A DNA stretch of 64,000 nt from Bacteroidota bacterium (GTDB lineage: Bacteria > Bacteroidota > Ignavibacteria > Ignavibacteriales > Melioribacteraceae). Positions 52,172-61,583 of the stretch are shown one piece after another. A program made the position numbers and the translations under genes. Location: the NCBI GenBank assembly GCA_023397505.1, contig JAEWUC010000008.1, positions 310,001-374,000 on the forward strand, in the 5' to 3' direction. Positions within the stretch are counted from its first letter, which is position 1. The number at the start of each line of letters is the position of its first letter. The notes under the pieces are model-generated. The model had not been told where the DNA came from. It did not search any database and saw only the letters and a list, made by a program, of their open reading frames with translations.

Positions 52172-55100
52172 ATGACGATTACAGAATTATCAATAAAAAG
52201 ACCATCGCTTGTAATAGTAGTTTTTTCCGCGTTGATACTTGTTGGGCTTTTCAGTTTTCAGCAGTTGAAGTATGAACTGCTTCCCAAAATTACTCCGCCT
52301 ATTATAACTATTACAACAATTTATCCCGGCGCTTCGCCAAACGAAGTTGAAACCGGTGTTACGAAAGAAATTGAAGATGCTGTTTCCGGTATGGATAAAG
52401 TTTCGGAAATCCGTTCAACATCTCAGGAAGGATTATCGTTTGTTATTATTGAACTCATTCAATCGGCTAATACTGACTTTGCTTTGCAGGATGCGCAGAG
52501 AAAAGTTCAGCAAATTGTCGCAACACTTCCAAGCGGTGTAAAAAATCCAACGGTTTCCAAACTGGCTCTCGATGAAATTCCGATTTTAAGAATGGGCGCT
52601 TCTGCGGATATGGATTCAAAATCATTCTATCAATTCATGGATGATAAAATTAAACCGCAGCTTTCGCGAATTGCAGGCGTTGGGCAGATTGCATTAATCG
52701 GCGGAGAGGAACGTGAAATAAAAGTTAATCTCGATCTTCAAAAATTACGCTCCTACAATCTTTCTATTATGCAGGTTACCCAGGCAATCAAAGCAGCTAA
52801 TCTTGATTTCCCGACGGGAAAAATTAAAGACTCGGACGGACAGTTCATCGTACGTATTGCAGGCAAACTTAATACTGTTGAAGATTTGAAAAATCTTTCG
52901 ATTACGGAATCGCGGCAGGGCGGAGATATTAAACTTTCCGATATCGCGGAAATTGAAGACGGAATTAAAGATTATGAAAATATCATGCGGTTGAATTTTA
53001 GAAATACTGTAGGAGTTGTTTTGCAAAAACAGACCGATGCAAATGCGGTTGAAGTTGCAGAGCTTGTAAAAGCAGAAATAAAAGCTCTTGAAGAAAATTA
53101 TAAAAATGAAAACTTGAAATTCGAAATCGCACAGGACGGATCTATATTTACGATTGATGCGGCAAATGCAGTTAAAGAAGATCTTGCGATTGCGGTTGTT
53201 CTTGTTGCAATTGTGATGTTAATGTTTTTACACAGCATCAGGAATTCTTTGATTGTGTTGGTTGCTATTCCTTCATCTTTGATATCTACATTTATCGCAA
53301 TTTATGCTTTTGATTTTACTTTGAACTTGATGACTTTACTCGGCTTATCACTTGTGGTTGGTATTCTTGTAGATGATTCGATAGTGGTTTTGGAAAATAT
53401 TTATCACCATTTGGAAAAAGGGGAAAACAGCAGAATCGCTGCTTTGCGTGGAAGAAATGAAATTGGTTTTGCGGCACTCGCAATTACCTTTGTGGATGTA
53501 TCCGTATTTCTTCCTTTAACAATGGTCGGCGGAATAGTAGGAAATATTTTAAGACAGTTTTCAGCGGTTGTAGTTATTTCAACGTTGATGAGTTTATTTG
53601 TATCGTTTACAATTACGCCAATGCTCGCATCACGCTTTGCAAAACTTGAAAGATTATCGGCTAGAACAATTCTAGGAAAGTTTGCAATCTGGTTTGAAAA
53701 GAAATTCAAAAATTTCACCGAGCATTATATTGTTATGTTAAAATGGACTTTGAAGAACAGGTGGAAAGTGGCCGGATTAACAATCGCCGCATTCATTGCA
53801 ACATTTGCATTAATACCGGCTGGTTTTATAGGCGCAGAGTTTATGAGCCAGGTTGACAGAGGTGAATTTGCAGTTGCTCTAGAAATGCCGCCGGGAACAA
53901 CAATCGAACAGAACAACAGAATTACTCAAAATGTTGAAAAAGCTATAGGCGATATGCCGGAAGTAGAAAGAATATATACGAATGTGGGCTCATCAAGCGA
54001 AGGTTTAATCGGGTTTTCAACAAGTAATAATACCGAGATAAGCGTTACGCTCGTTCCGACAAATCTTAGAAGCAAGACTACAGATCAGGTTGGTGAAGAA
54101 ATCAAAAAAACCGTACGTGCAATTCCCGGAGTTAAGGTGCGTGTAAACCCGATAGGTATTTTCGGCGTTGCAGATCAAACCCCGATTCAATTAATCATTA
54201 GCGGACCTGCATACGAAGAAGTTGTTAAGACCGCAAAGGATGTTGAAAACTTAATTAAGAAAATTCCCGGAACAGCAGATGTAAGATTATCTGCAACAGA
54301 CGGAAATCCCGAAACACGCGTTGATATAGACAGGAGAAAACTAACAAGCTTTGGTTTATCGGTTGCAGAAGTTGGGCAGGCGCTCCAAGTCGCGTTAACT
54401 GGGGATGACGAATCTAAAATGCGTGACGGCGATACCGAATATGATATCAGAATTGTGCTCGATCAATTCGACCGTTCTCAAACCGAGAACCTAGGTAACA
54501 TTAGTTTTACAAACAGAAAGGGTCAGCAAATTTATCTTAAGCAATTTGCAAATATTTACCGTGCAACAGGTCCAACAAAACTGCAGCGGCAGGCAAGAAG
54601 TGCATCTGTAACCGTTTACTCTCAAGCACTTGGAAGACCTGTAGGTTCAATTTCGCAGGATATTGAAAAATCTCTTGCAAAATATAACTTCCCGGCTGGT
54701 GTTGGTTTTACATGGGAAGGCGATGTTAAAAATCAAAAAGAATCATTTGGAAGTTTAGGACTTGCAATGTTGGCAGCGATTATTTTTACTTACATGGTAA
54801 TGGTTGCTTTGTATGATTCATTTGTGTACCCGTTCGTAATTTTATTTTCGATACCGCTTGCAATGATTGGGGCACTGCTTGCACTTGCGCTGACTATGAA
54901 TGCTCTGAACATTTTCTCTATCCTCGGCATTATTATGCTTGTAGGATTGGTTGCTAAGAATGCAATTCTTCTTGTTGATAGAACAAACTTTATGCGTGAA
55001 CAGGGCGAAAGTATTGAAGATGCTTTGATTGATGCTGGCAGAATGCGAATACGCCCGATCTTTATGACAACATTAACAATGATTTTCGGTATGATGCCGA

Positions 55101-55336
55101 TTGCTTTATCAACTGCATCGGGCGCCGAATGGAAGAGCGGGCTCGCATGGGCGTTAATCGGCGGATTAACAAGCTCTTTGTTTTTAACATTGCTTGTTGT
55201 TCCGATCGTTTACACAAAGGTTGAAGAATATCGCACGCGAATTCCTAAATTTTTTATGAAAGTAAGTGAACTTGTTGGATTAAAGAAAAAAGAAAGACCC
55301 GATGCAGTAGCTGAAGATCTCGGTTTGAGTAAATAG
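52172..55336 (+). CDS. RND-family efflux permease (HAE1/AcrB-like)
   Basis: 1054 residues, about 12 membrane helices with two large periplasmic loops. The proton-relay Asp pair is in helix 4 (VVGILVDDSIVVLEN), and the second half has VGLVAKNAILLVD in helix 10. Typical RND motifs include IPSSLIST, GVGQIAL and TIYPGASPNEVE. It is a proton-driven drug or metabolite exporter, last gene of the receiver-TolC-MFP-RND operon. Strong terminator follows. HAE1 type is more likely than heavy-metal type. Confidence 0.93.
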   Translation: MTITELSIKRPSLVIVVFSALILVGLFSFQQLKYELLPKITPPIITITTIYPGASPNEVETGVTKEIEDAVSGMDKVSEIRSTSQEGLSFVIIELIQSANTDFALQDAQRKVQQIVATLPSGVKNPTVSKLALDEIPILRMGASADMDSKSFYQFMDDKIKPQLSRIAGVGQIALIGGEEREIKVNLDLQKLRSYNLSIMQVTQAIKAANLDFPTGKIKDSDGQFIVRIAGKLNTVEDLKNLSITESRQGGDIKLSDIAEIEDGIKDYENIMRLNFRNTVGVVLQKQTDANAVEVAELVKAEIKALEENYKNENLKFEIAQDGSIFTIDAANAVKEDLAIAVVLVAIVMLMFLHSIRNSLIVLVAIPSSLISTFIAIYAFDFTLNLMTLLGLSLVVGILVDDSIVVLENIYHHLEKGENSRIAALRGRNEIGFAALAITFVDVSVFLPLTMVGGIVGNILRQFSAVVVISTLMSLFVSFTITPMLASRFAKLERLSARTILGKFAIWFEKKFKNFTEHYIVMLKWTLKNRWKVAGLTIAAFIATFALIPAGFIGAEFMSQVDRGEFAVALEMPPGTTIEQNNRITQNVEKAIGDMPEVERIYTNVGSSSEGLIGFSTSNNTEISVTLVPTNLRSKTTDQVGEEIKKTVRAIPGVKVRVNPIGIFGVADQTPIQLIISGPAYEEVVKTAKDVENLIKKIPGTADVRLSATDGNPETRVDIDRRKLTSFGLSVAEVGQALQVALTGDDESKMRDGDTEYDIRIVLDQFDRSQTENLGNISFTNRKGQQIYLKQFANIYRATGPTKLQRQARSASVTVYSQALGRPVGSISQDIEKSLAKYNFPAGVGFTWEGDVKNQKESFGSLGLAMLAAIIFTYMVMVALYDSFVYPFVILFSIPLAMIGALLALALTMNALNIFSILGIIMLVGLVAKNAILLVDRTNFMREQGESIEDALIDAGRMRIRPIFMTTLTMIFGMMPIALSTASGAEWKSGLAWALIGGLTSSLFLTLLVVPIVYTKVEEYRTRIPKFFMKVSELVGLKKKERPDAVAEDLGLSK

Positions 55337-55355
55337 CAATCTGATTTAGTGAACG

Positions 55356-55392
55356 AAGCCGCAAACAACAAATTTGTTTGCGGCTTTTTTAT
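55356..55392 (+). terminator. Rho-independent terminator after RND operon
   Basis: 13-bp perfect stem AAGCCGCAAACAA (55356-55368) with TTGTTTGCGGCTT (55374-55386), CAAAT loop, then TTTTT. It overlaps the very end of the convergent toxin gene (stop at 55389). Confidence 0.9.
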
Positions 55393-55655
55393 GGAAAATA
55401 GCGATAGATATCTTTTCTATGCAAAACTCGTTCAAAAATGATTTTATTATCAATTATTCGTAAACCAACACGATAGGAACCGAATCTAATTTTGAAAAAT
55501 GATGGAAAACCGTGCATAGCTTCTATTTTCTTTGATTCAAAAATTGACTTTAAATTTGGCGCATAATCAAACACGAATTTTTCTATTGTGTTTCTTGGGG
55601 GCAACGGAACCTGCGCAAGTTCTTTTAGAAAAGTTTTTCTATACTCTATGTTCAA
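55389..55655 (-). CDS. RelE/ParE-type toxin
   Basis: 88 residues. The C-terminal strand-helix RVLHRKDIYRYFP and the central IRFGSYRVGLRI are hallmarks of RelE/ParE toxins, which cleave mRNA on ribosomes or poison gyrase. It starts with a TTG whose bases overlap the antitoxin stop (TTGA), so expression is coupled. RelE-type mRNA interferase is a little more likely than ParE from the charged pattern, but catalytic residues cannot be confirmed. Confidence 0.82.
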   Translation of the reverse strand: MNIEYRKTFLKELAQVPLPPRNTIEKFVFDYAPNLKSIFESKKIEAMHGFPSFFKIRFGSYRVGLRIIDNKIIFERVLHRKDIYRYFP

Positions 55656-55855
55656 GCTTTTTTATTAAGCTTATTATAATATTCTTTTGATTCTTTAACT
55701 GTAAGTGTTTTTTCATCAAATGAGTTTTTAATGAGTTGAACTAAGCCGTAATTTTCGAGCGCCTCTTCAATTCGTTCGTAAGTTTTAATATCAATCTGTA
55801 CGGCGACTTTCCGTTTTTTACTATCGGTAATGTATTTCTTCTTAATTTTATCCAT
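55652..55855 (-). CDS. Antitoxin of RelE/ParE-type pair
   Basis: 67 residues from the ATG at 55855; a TTG at 55873 is an alternative. Basic N-terminus (KKKYITDSKKRKVAVQIDIKTYERIEEAL) fits a ribbon-helix-helix or Phd/AbrB-like DNA-binding domain, followed by a short helical toxin-binding tail rich in Lys and Glu. It precedes and overlaps the toxin gene, the classical antitoxin-first layout. Confidence 0.75.
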   Translation of the reverse strand: MDKIKKKYITDSKKRKVAVQIDIKTYERIEEALENYGLVQLIKNSFDEKTLTVKESKEYYNKLNKKA

Positions 55856-55956
55856 AGAAATTCTGTTTTTCAAACTATTGCTTGGTGAAATTACTCAAGA
55901 TATTTTAATGAAGCAATTTTAAATAATGAAATGACACTCAATAAAGAAAGGTTAAC

Positions 55957-56562
55957 ATGATTTCAGTTATAGTTTTTGATCTCGGCAATGTTTTAATCCC
56001 ATTTGATTATAAAATTATGATTGAACGTTTCAACAATTTGGGTGATGGGTTGGGTAATAAATTTGCTGAACTTTATAAAAATAATTATGAGTACCACCGC
56101 GATTTTGAAAGAGGAAAAGTTTCAAGGGAAGATTTTATGAAAACTATGCTCGAAAGATTGGACTTTATGATTTCTGCCGAAGAATTCTGTAAAATATTTT
56201 CAGAAATTTTTACGGTGAATCAAGATGTGATTGATTTGTTGCCGAAACTTAAAGAGAATTACGAGCTCTGTCTGCTGTCAAATACAAACGAGATACACGA
56301 AGAATACGGTTATAGACATTACGAATTTATGAAACACTTCGATAAATTATTTTTATCGCATGAAGTCGGATATGTAAAACCCGAAAAAGAAATCTATGCG
56401 GCAGTTGAAAATTATACGGGCAAACCGCCCGAAGAACATTTATTCATAGACGATATTTTAGAATACGTGAACGGCGCAATAGATTGCGGGTGGAATGCCG
56501 TTCAATTTATTGGTTATACCAAATTGGTTGACGATTTGAATAAGTATGAAATAAATTTTTGA
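55957..56562 (+). CDS. YihX-like HAD phosphatase
   Basis: 201 residues. Motif I is VFDLGNVLIPFD (Asp8 followed by Gly-Asn, so the usual second Asp is Gly, as in YihX glucose-1-phosphate phosphatases), motif II LLSNTN, motif III YVKPEKEIY, motif IV LFIDDILEYVNGA. Size and motif pattern match YihX (199 residues). It should dephosphorylate a small sugar phosphate. It is isolated between the toxin pair and the leftward amino-acid permease. Confidence 0.85.
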   Translation: MISVIVFDLGNVLIPFDYKIMIERFNNLGDGLGNKFAELYKNNYEYHRDFERGKVSREDFMKTMLERLDFMISAEEFCKIFSEIFTVNQDVIDLLPKLKENYELCLLSNTNEIHEEYGYRHYEFMKHFDKLFLSHEVGYVKPEKEIYAAVENYTGKPPEEHLFIDDILEYVNGAIDCGWNAVQFIGYTKLVDDLNKYEINF

Positions 56563-56597
56563 CTATTACAGGTTGAGAGTTCTTTGTTAAAAAATGA

Positions 56598-58010
56598 TTA
56601 TAAGCTTTTCTTTTCTCGCCATTTCCAAAAGAAATAAAACGGCAATCCGGCAGCTATCAAAACAACCCCCATCATTGCGTTTTCGGTATCGGCAATAATT
56701 GAATTCAACAAAAACACAATGGCGAAGAGAACAAATATTGCCGGCGCGTACGGGTAACCCCATGCTTTATAGGGGCGGTGTTCATCCGGCATTTTCTTTC
56801 TTAATATAAAAACGCCGAATGCGCCCATTGCATAAAAAAGCCACGAAGCAAAAATTACATAATCTGTAATTGTGTCAAATGATCCGGACATTACAAGCAC
56901 ACAAGACCAAACTCCCTGCACTATTAGCGAAACATGAGGCGTTCCAAATTTCGGATGAACTTTGCCGAGACTTTTGAAAAATAAATTTGCTCGCGCCATT
57001 GCGTATGGAATTCTTGCAGTGGCCAGAATACTTCCGTTTAAAGCGCCGAATGTTGAAATTATTACAGCAATTGAAATTAAAGATGCGCCGGAAGAGCCGA
57101 ATATTTTTTCTGCAGCCGATGCTGCAACAAGAGGAGAGTTCGCCATTTCATCAATAGGTAAAACATATAAGTAAGCTATATTTGTTAAAACATAAACACC
57201 GATTACAATCAATGTACCATATATCAACGCGCGCGGAACATTTCTCTGCGCATCTTTAACTTCGCCCGAAACAAACGTTACATTATTCCAAGCGTCGTAA
57301 GCCCAAAACGCCCCGGCAAATGAAAGCCCAATTAAGCTTAATAAATTTGTTGTAGTCTGTTGAGGAATTGAAAAGCCGGAATAAACATTTGATAAACTTC
57401 CGTTACTGAAAAAAAGTAAAGCAACAGAAATTGCAAGTATGGAAAATATTTTTACATAAGTAACAGTTGTTTGAACTTTTCCGCCGAAAACCACACCAAC
57501 ATAATTCACACCGGTCAAAAAAATTGTACAAAGAATTGCAACGGCTTTTGTGCCGAAATCAGCAAAGGGATATATATTTCCAACTAGAGGCATATAAAAA
57601 GTAAAGTTTGTCCATGCTTCCGGGATCTGCGGGTATTTAATAAAATATCCAATGTACTCAGCAAACACATACGCAATTGCTGCCTGGCTTCCTGTTTGAA
57701 TAACAGCAAGTATCGACCAGCCGTAAAGGTAAGAAGTAAAATCCCCGTACATTTTTCTAAAGTAAACATATTGCCCGCCAGTGGAATCCATCATACCGGA
57801 CATTTCCGCGTTGACGAGTGCGGCTATCAATGTAATAATTCCGGCTACAATCCAAACTGCAATCATTAATTCCGGCGAACCGAGCTGCTGTGCCATAACA
57901 GAAGGTTTTCTGAAAATGCCGGAACCGATTACAGAGCCAACAACAATCATTATTGCGGCGGTTAAACTTAAACCGCGGACTAATTCTGTTTTCTTTTGCT
58001 TATCGGACAT
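56598..58010 (-). CDS. APC-family amino acid permease
   Basis: 470 residues from the ATG at 58010; an extended reading to 58079 adds a non-conserved N-terminus. Twelve membrane helices. Helix 1 has the substrate-backbone binding segment VVGSVIGSGIF; helix 6-region is SLIGLSFAGAFWAYDAWNN. The family imports amino acids by proton symport or exchange. Most like the YfnA/LAT-type subfamily. It is divergent from the PiT gene and probably carries its own promoter. Confidence 0.87.
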   Translation of the reverse strand: MSDKQKKTELVRGLSLTAAIMIVVGSVIGSGIFRKPSVMAQQLGSPELMIAVWIVAGIITLIAALVNAEMSGMMDSTGGQYVYFRKMYGDFTSYLYGWSILAVIQTGSQAAIAYVFAEYIGYFIKYPQIPEAWTNFTFYMPLVGNIYPFADFGTKAVAILCTIFLTGVNYVGVVFGGKVQTTVTYVKIFSILAISVALLFFSNGSLSNVYSGFSIPQQTTTNLLSLIGLSFAGAFWAYDAWNNVTFVSGEVKDAQRNVPRALIYGTLIVIGVYVLTNIAYLYVLPIDEMANSPLVAASAAEKIFGSSGASLISIAVIISTFGALNGSILATARIPYAMARANLFFKSLGKVHPKFGTPHVSLIVQGVWSCVLVMSGSFDTITDYVIFASWLFYAMGAFGVFILRKKMPDEHRPYKAWGYPYAPAIFVLFAIVFLLNSIIADTENAMMGVVLIAAGLPFYFFWKWREKKSL

Positions 58011-58241
58011 GCCCTCTCGTGGAAAAAGTCGGCGCAAAATAAGAATTGGAGAATTAATCTCAAATTTTTTTATTCTCATTTTTTGCCCGTTTTACAGCAG
58101 TTTTATAAATCTTAATATCATTCTTTTTGGATTTTTTTGTCAAATGTATTAACTATAAGCCGAAATTTTTAAAATGTTGGAATCAATTAATCCTATCTAA
58201 AATTTACTTTGAAATAATCATCAAAAATTAGGGACAGGTTT

Positions 58242-60476
58242 GTGGAGACATATCTACTATTCATAATAATTCTATTCATACTTGCTACATCGGATTTAAT
58301 GGTTGGGGTTGCAAACGATGCGGTTAATTTTCTTAATTCGTCACTCGGTTCAAAAGTTGCACCGCGCCATATAATTATACTTGTTGCAAGCGCCGGTGTT
58401 TTTGTAGGAACTCTTTTTTCAGCCGGGATGATGGAGGTAGCGCGTAAAGGAATTTTTAACCCGGAGTTGTTCAAACTGAACGAAGTAATGGTAATATTCC
58501 TCGCAGTTATGTTCACGGATGTTTTGCTGTTGGATTTTTATAATACATTCGGATTGCCGACCTCAACAACCGTATCGCTTGTTTCATCGTTGGTCAGCGG
58601 AAGTGTTGTGATGTCTATAATTAAAATTAGCGATGCCGGGCAGGATTTAAGCGCAATTTCAAATTATATAAACTCAACAAAGATACTTGGAATATTTTCC
58701 GCGATTCTTATTTCAATTCTTATTTCATTTGCCGCGGGTTCAATTGTTCAATTCATATCGAGAATAATATTCACATTCGATTATGAAAAAAGATTAAAAA
58801 GATACGGTGCGGTTTGGAGCGCGTTTGCCGTTACAGCAATAACGTATTTTATTTTTGTTAAAGGACTCGACGGTGCGTCCTTTGTGCAGGCGGAAACAGT
58901 AGCTTGGGTTAAAGAACATACTTTAACGGTGCTAGGTATAAGTTTGATCTTTTGGTCAATTATTCTTCAATTGATTTTATGGTTTACAAATTTCAATATA
59001 CTAAAACCGATAGTGTTGATTGGAACTTTCTCTCTTGCCCTGGCTTTTGCCGCAAATGATTTGGTAAACTTTATTGGCGTTCCATTGGCGGGTTTAGCAT
59101 CTTATGAAATTGCTGCAGGCAGCAGTGACCCGTTGGGCATTACACTCGGTGCACTGAAAGAACCGGTGGTTGCAAACAACCTGATATTAATGCTTGCCGG
59201 TGTTGTAATGATTTTAACGCTTTGGTTTAATAAAAAAGCTCGCTCGGTAACAAAAACCGAATTGAGTCTTGGAAGACAATCGGAAGGTTTTGAAAGATTT
59301 GATTCGTCGGCATTTGCGCGGAATATTGTTAGAATGAGCATATCTGCAGGAAAAGTTATCAAAAAAATTATTCCTGAAAGCATCACAAAAAGAATTGATA
59401 AAAGATTCGATCAATCGAAAATAGATTATTCTAAATATCCTAAGAAAGAAAGGCCTGCGTTCGATTTTATACGTGCAATAACAAACTTAATGGTTGCAAG
59501 CAGTTTAATTTCGCTTGGTACGGCATATAAACTTCCGCTTTCAACAACCTATGTAACTTTTATGGTTGCAATGGCTACTTCTTTTGCGGATAGATCCTGG
59601 GGGCGAGAAAGCGCTGTTTACCGTGTAAGCGGTGTTGTTACTGTAATTAGCGGATGGTTCTTAACCGCATTTTTAGCATTCCTTATTGCAGGTACTCTTA
59701 CTTTATCGATGTATTACGGAGGAATTGCGGTAATAATAGCAATATCAGCATTAGCCATATTTCTAATTGTCAGAACAAATATTCTTCATACTAAGAAGGA
59801 AAAGAAAGAAGCAAAAAAAGAATCGGCTGTTGTTATTGAAGCACGAGGAACTTTGGTTAATACTTTAACGGAAGATATAAAAACTTTTTTGACATCCATT
59901 AATAAATGTTTTAAAAATGTTTATACGGGTTTAGTTGAAGAAGACAGAAAAAAACTTAAAAAGGCATTTAACGAGACAAAGGAAATTGAAGAAAATTCCG
60001 AAGCAATTATCGGCAAAATGATGCAGGGCGCGCAGTTTCTAGATGAAATAGAATTGCAGGAAGAACTTGGTTTCGGAAAAGCAATCTCTTCTTTTCAGGA
60101 TGCAGCTACTTCGATGAGAGACATTGTTAAGATTTCTTTTGAACATGTCGATAATAATCATTCCGGGTTAACAAAAGATCAGAAAGAAGATTTCAAACAG
60201 TTGAAAGATTTGCTTTCGGAACAAATGGAATTGGCTTCTTCAAAGATTACCAAAAAGGATATTGCAAAACTTGAAGATATCCAGGATAAAATGAAGGATT
60301 TTAAAAAATCCATAAAGAAGCTGGATAAAAATCAAATTGCACATATTAAGAAAGGAACATCAAAGCCGCGCACAAATCTTTTGTTCCTTAATATTCTTTT
60401 TAAGGTGGAAAACATTTCGAATAATGTTGCCGAGATAATCAACTTTAATCGGCAGCTTTTAAAAGGCAAAAAGTAG
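58242..60476 (+). CDS. Inorganic phosphate transporter (PiT) fused to a PhoU-like domain
   Basis: 744 residues from a GTG start (AGGGACAGG ribosome site). The membrane part has two PiT signature repeats: GVANDAVNFLNSSLGS (about 23-38) and AFAANDLVNFIGVPLAG (about 269-285), with TSTTVSLVSSLVSGS. It should be a cation-phosphate symporter. From about residue 530 a cytosolic helical domain of about 215 residues follows (DIKTFLTSINKCFKNVYTGL, EDRKKLKKAFNETKEIEENS), resembling PhoU/DUF47 regulators that accompany phosphate transporters. Fusion of both in one chain is less common than adjacent genes. Confidence 0.87.
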   Translation: METYLLFIIILFILATSDLMVGVANDAVNFLNSSLGSKVAPRHIIILVASAGVFVGTLFSAGMMEVARKGIFNPELFKLNEVMVIFLAVMFTDVLLLDFYNTFGLPTSTTVSLVSSLVSGSVVMSIIKISDAGQDLSAISNYINSTKILGIFSAILISILISFAAGSIVQFISRIIFTFDYEKRLKRYGAVWSAFAVTAITYFIFVKGLDGASFVQAETVAWVKEHTLTVLGISLIFWSIILQLILWFTNFNILKPIVLIGTFSLALAFAANDLVNFIGVPLAGLASYEIAAGSSDPLGITLGALKEPVVANNLILMLAGVVMILTLWFNKKARSVTKTELSLGRQSEGFERFDSSAFARNIVRMSISAGKVIKKIIPESITKRIDKRFDQSKIDYSKYPKKERPAFDFIRAITNLMVASSLISLGTAYKLPLSTTYVTFMVAMATSFADRSWGRESAVYRVSGVVTVISGWFLTAFLAFLIAGTLTLSMYYGGIAVIIAISALAIFLIVRTNILHTKKEKKEAKKESAVVIEARGTLVNTLTEDIKTFLTSINKCFKNVYTGLVEEDRKKLKKAFNETKEIEENSEAIIGKMMQGAQFLDEIELQEELGFGKAISSFQDAATSMRDIVKISFEHVDNNHSGLTKDQKEDFKQLKDLLSEQMELASSKITKKDIAKLEDIQDKMKDFKKSIKKLDKNQIAHIKKGTSKPRTNLLFLNILFKVENISNNVAEIINFNRQLLKGKK

Positions 60477-60488
60477 AAAGGAAGAACA

Positions 60489-61583
60489 TTGAGTTTTTTT
60501 ACTATTCTTTCATTTATAGGCGGATTAATTCTTCTAATTGCCGGGGCCGAATCGCTTGTAAAAGGCGCATCCAGAATTGCTTCTGCGCTCGGGATTTCAT
60601 CGCTTGTTATTGGTTTAACCGTTGTTGCATTCGGTACTAGTTCGCCGGAACTCGCAATAAGTCTTCAATCTACTTTTAATAATCAGCCGGATATAGCGCT
60701 CGGCAATGTGGTGGGCAGCAATATTTTTAATGTTCTTTTTATTCTAGGAATTGCTTCTATTATTACACCGCTCGTAGTAGACCAACAACTTGTAAAAATT
60801 GATGTGCCGCTGATGATTTTTATTTCGTTCGTACTTTTGTTTTTTAGTATGAACGGTATTATCGGCAAGTTTGAGGGGGCGGTTTTGTTTTTAGCGCTTT
60901 TGGTTTACATCGTTTTTTTAATTCGATTAAGCCGCAAAGAGAAAAAAGAGATTCAAGAAGAATACAAGAAAGAATTTGAGTATAAAGATCAAAAGAAAGC
61001 AAAGTACTGGATTGTAAATATTATTTTGGTCGCCGCCGGCTTAGCAATGCTTGTGTTTGGTTCTAATTTACTTTTGGATGCGGCAGTTGCAATAGCAAGA
61101 ATTTTAGGTCTAAGTGAACTTGTAATAGGATTAACAATTATTGCAATGGGAACGTCTTTGCCGGAAGTTTTTACTTCAGTAATAGCAAGTATTCGCGGAG
61201 AGCGTGATATAGCCGTTGGTAATATAGTGGGGAGTAATATTTTTAACATTCTTGCAATACTTGGTTTAACAAGTTTTCTTGCGCCGAATGGAATCCGTGT
61301 TTCTCCGGCGGCGATAAATGTTGATATACCTGTTATGATTGCCGTTGCCGTTGCTTGTCTTCCAATCTTTTTTACAGGCAACACAATAAGCCGGTGGGAA
61401 GGAGTTTTATTTTTTTTCTACTATTTAGTCTATACTATGTTTCTTATACTGAAATCAACCGAGCACGATAGTCTTCCTTTTTTCAGCACAATAGTCATGA
61501 CCTATATTTTACCTTTGACTGTATTAACAATGATAGTAGTACTTTACAGGTATTTTAGAAAACAAAAAAAGACCGCCGGATGA
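60489..61583 (+). CDS. Calcium/sodium antiporter (CaCA family, YrbG-like)
   Basis: 364 residues from a TTG start with an AAAGGAAG ribosome site. Ten membrane helices with the two alpha repeats: GTSSPELAISL...ALGNVVGSNIFN (about 49-83) and GTSLPEVFTSV...AVGNIVGSNIFN (about 218-254). The Glu residues in SPE and PEV are ion ligands. It exports Ca2+ in exchange for Na+ or K+. It follows the PiT gene by 12 bases and overlaps the next gene by four bases. Confidence 0.92.
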   Translation: MSFFTILSFIGGLILLIAGAESLVKGASRIASALGISSLVIGLTVVAFGTSSPELAISLQSTFNNQPDIALGNVVGSNIFNVLFILGIASIITPLVVDQQLVKIDVPLMIFISFVLLFFSMNGIIGKFEGAVLFLALLVYIVFLIRLSRKEKKEIQEEYKKEFEYKDQKKAKYWIVNIILVAAGLAMLVFGSNLLLDAAVAIARILGLSELVIGLTIIAMGTSLPEVFTSVIASIRGERDIAVGNIVGSNIFNILAILGLTSFLAPNGIRVSPAAINVDIPVMIAVAVACLPIFFTGNTISRWEGVLFFFYYLVYTMFLILKSTEHDSLPFFSTIVMTYILPLTVLTMIVVLYRYFRKQKKTAG

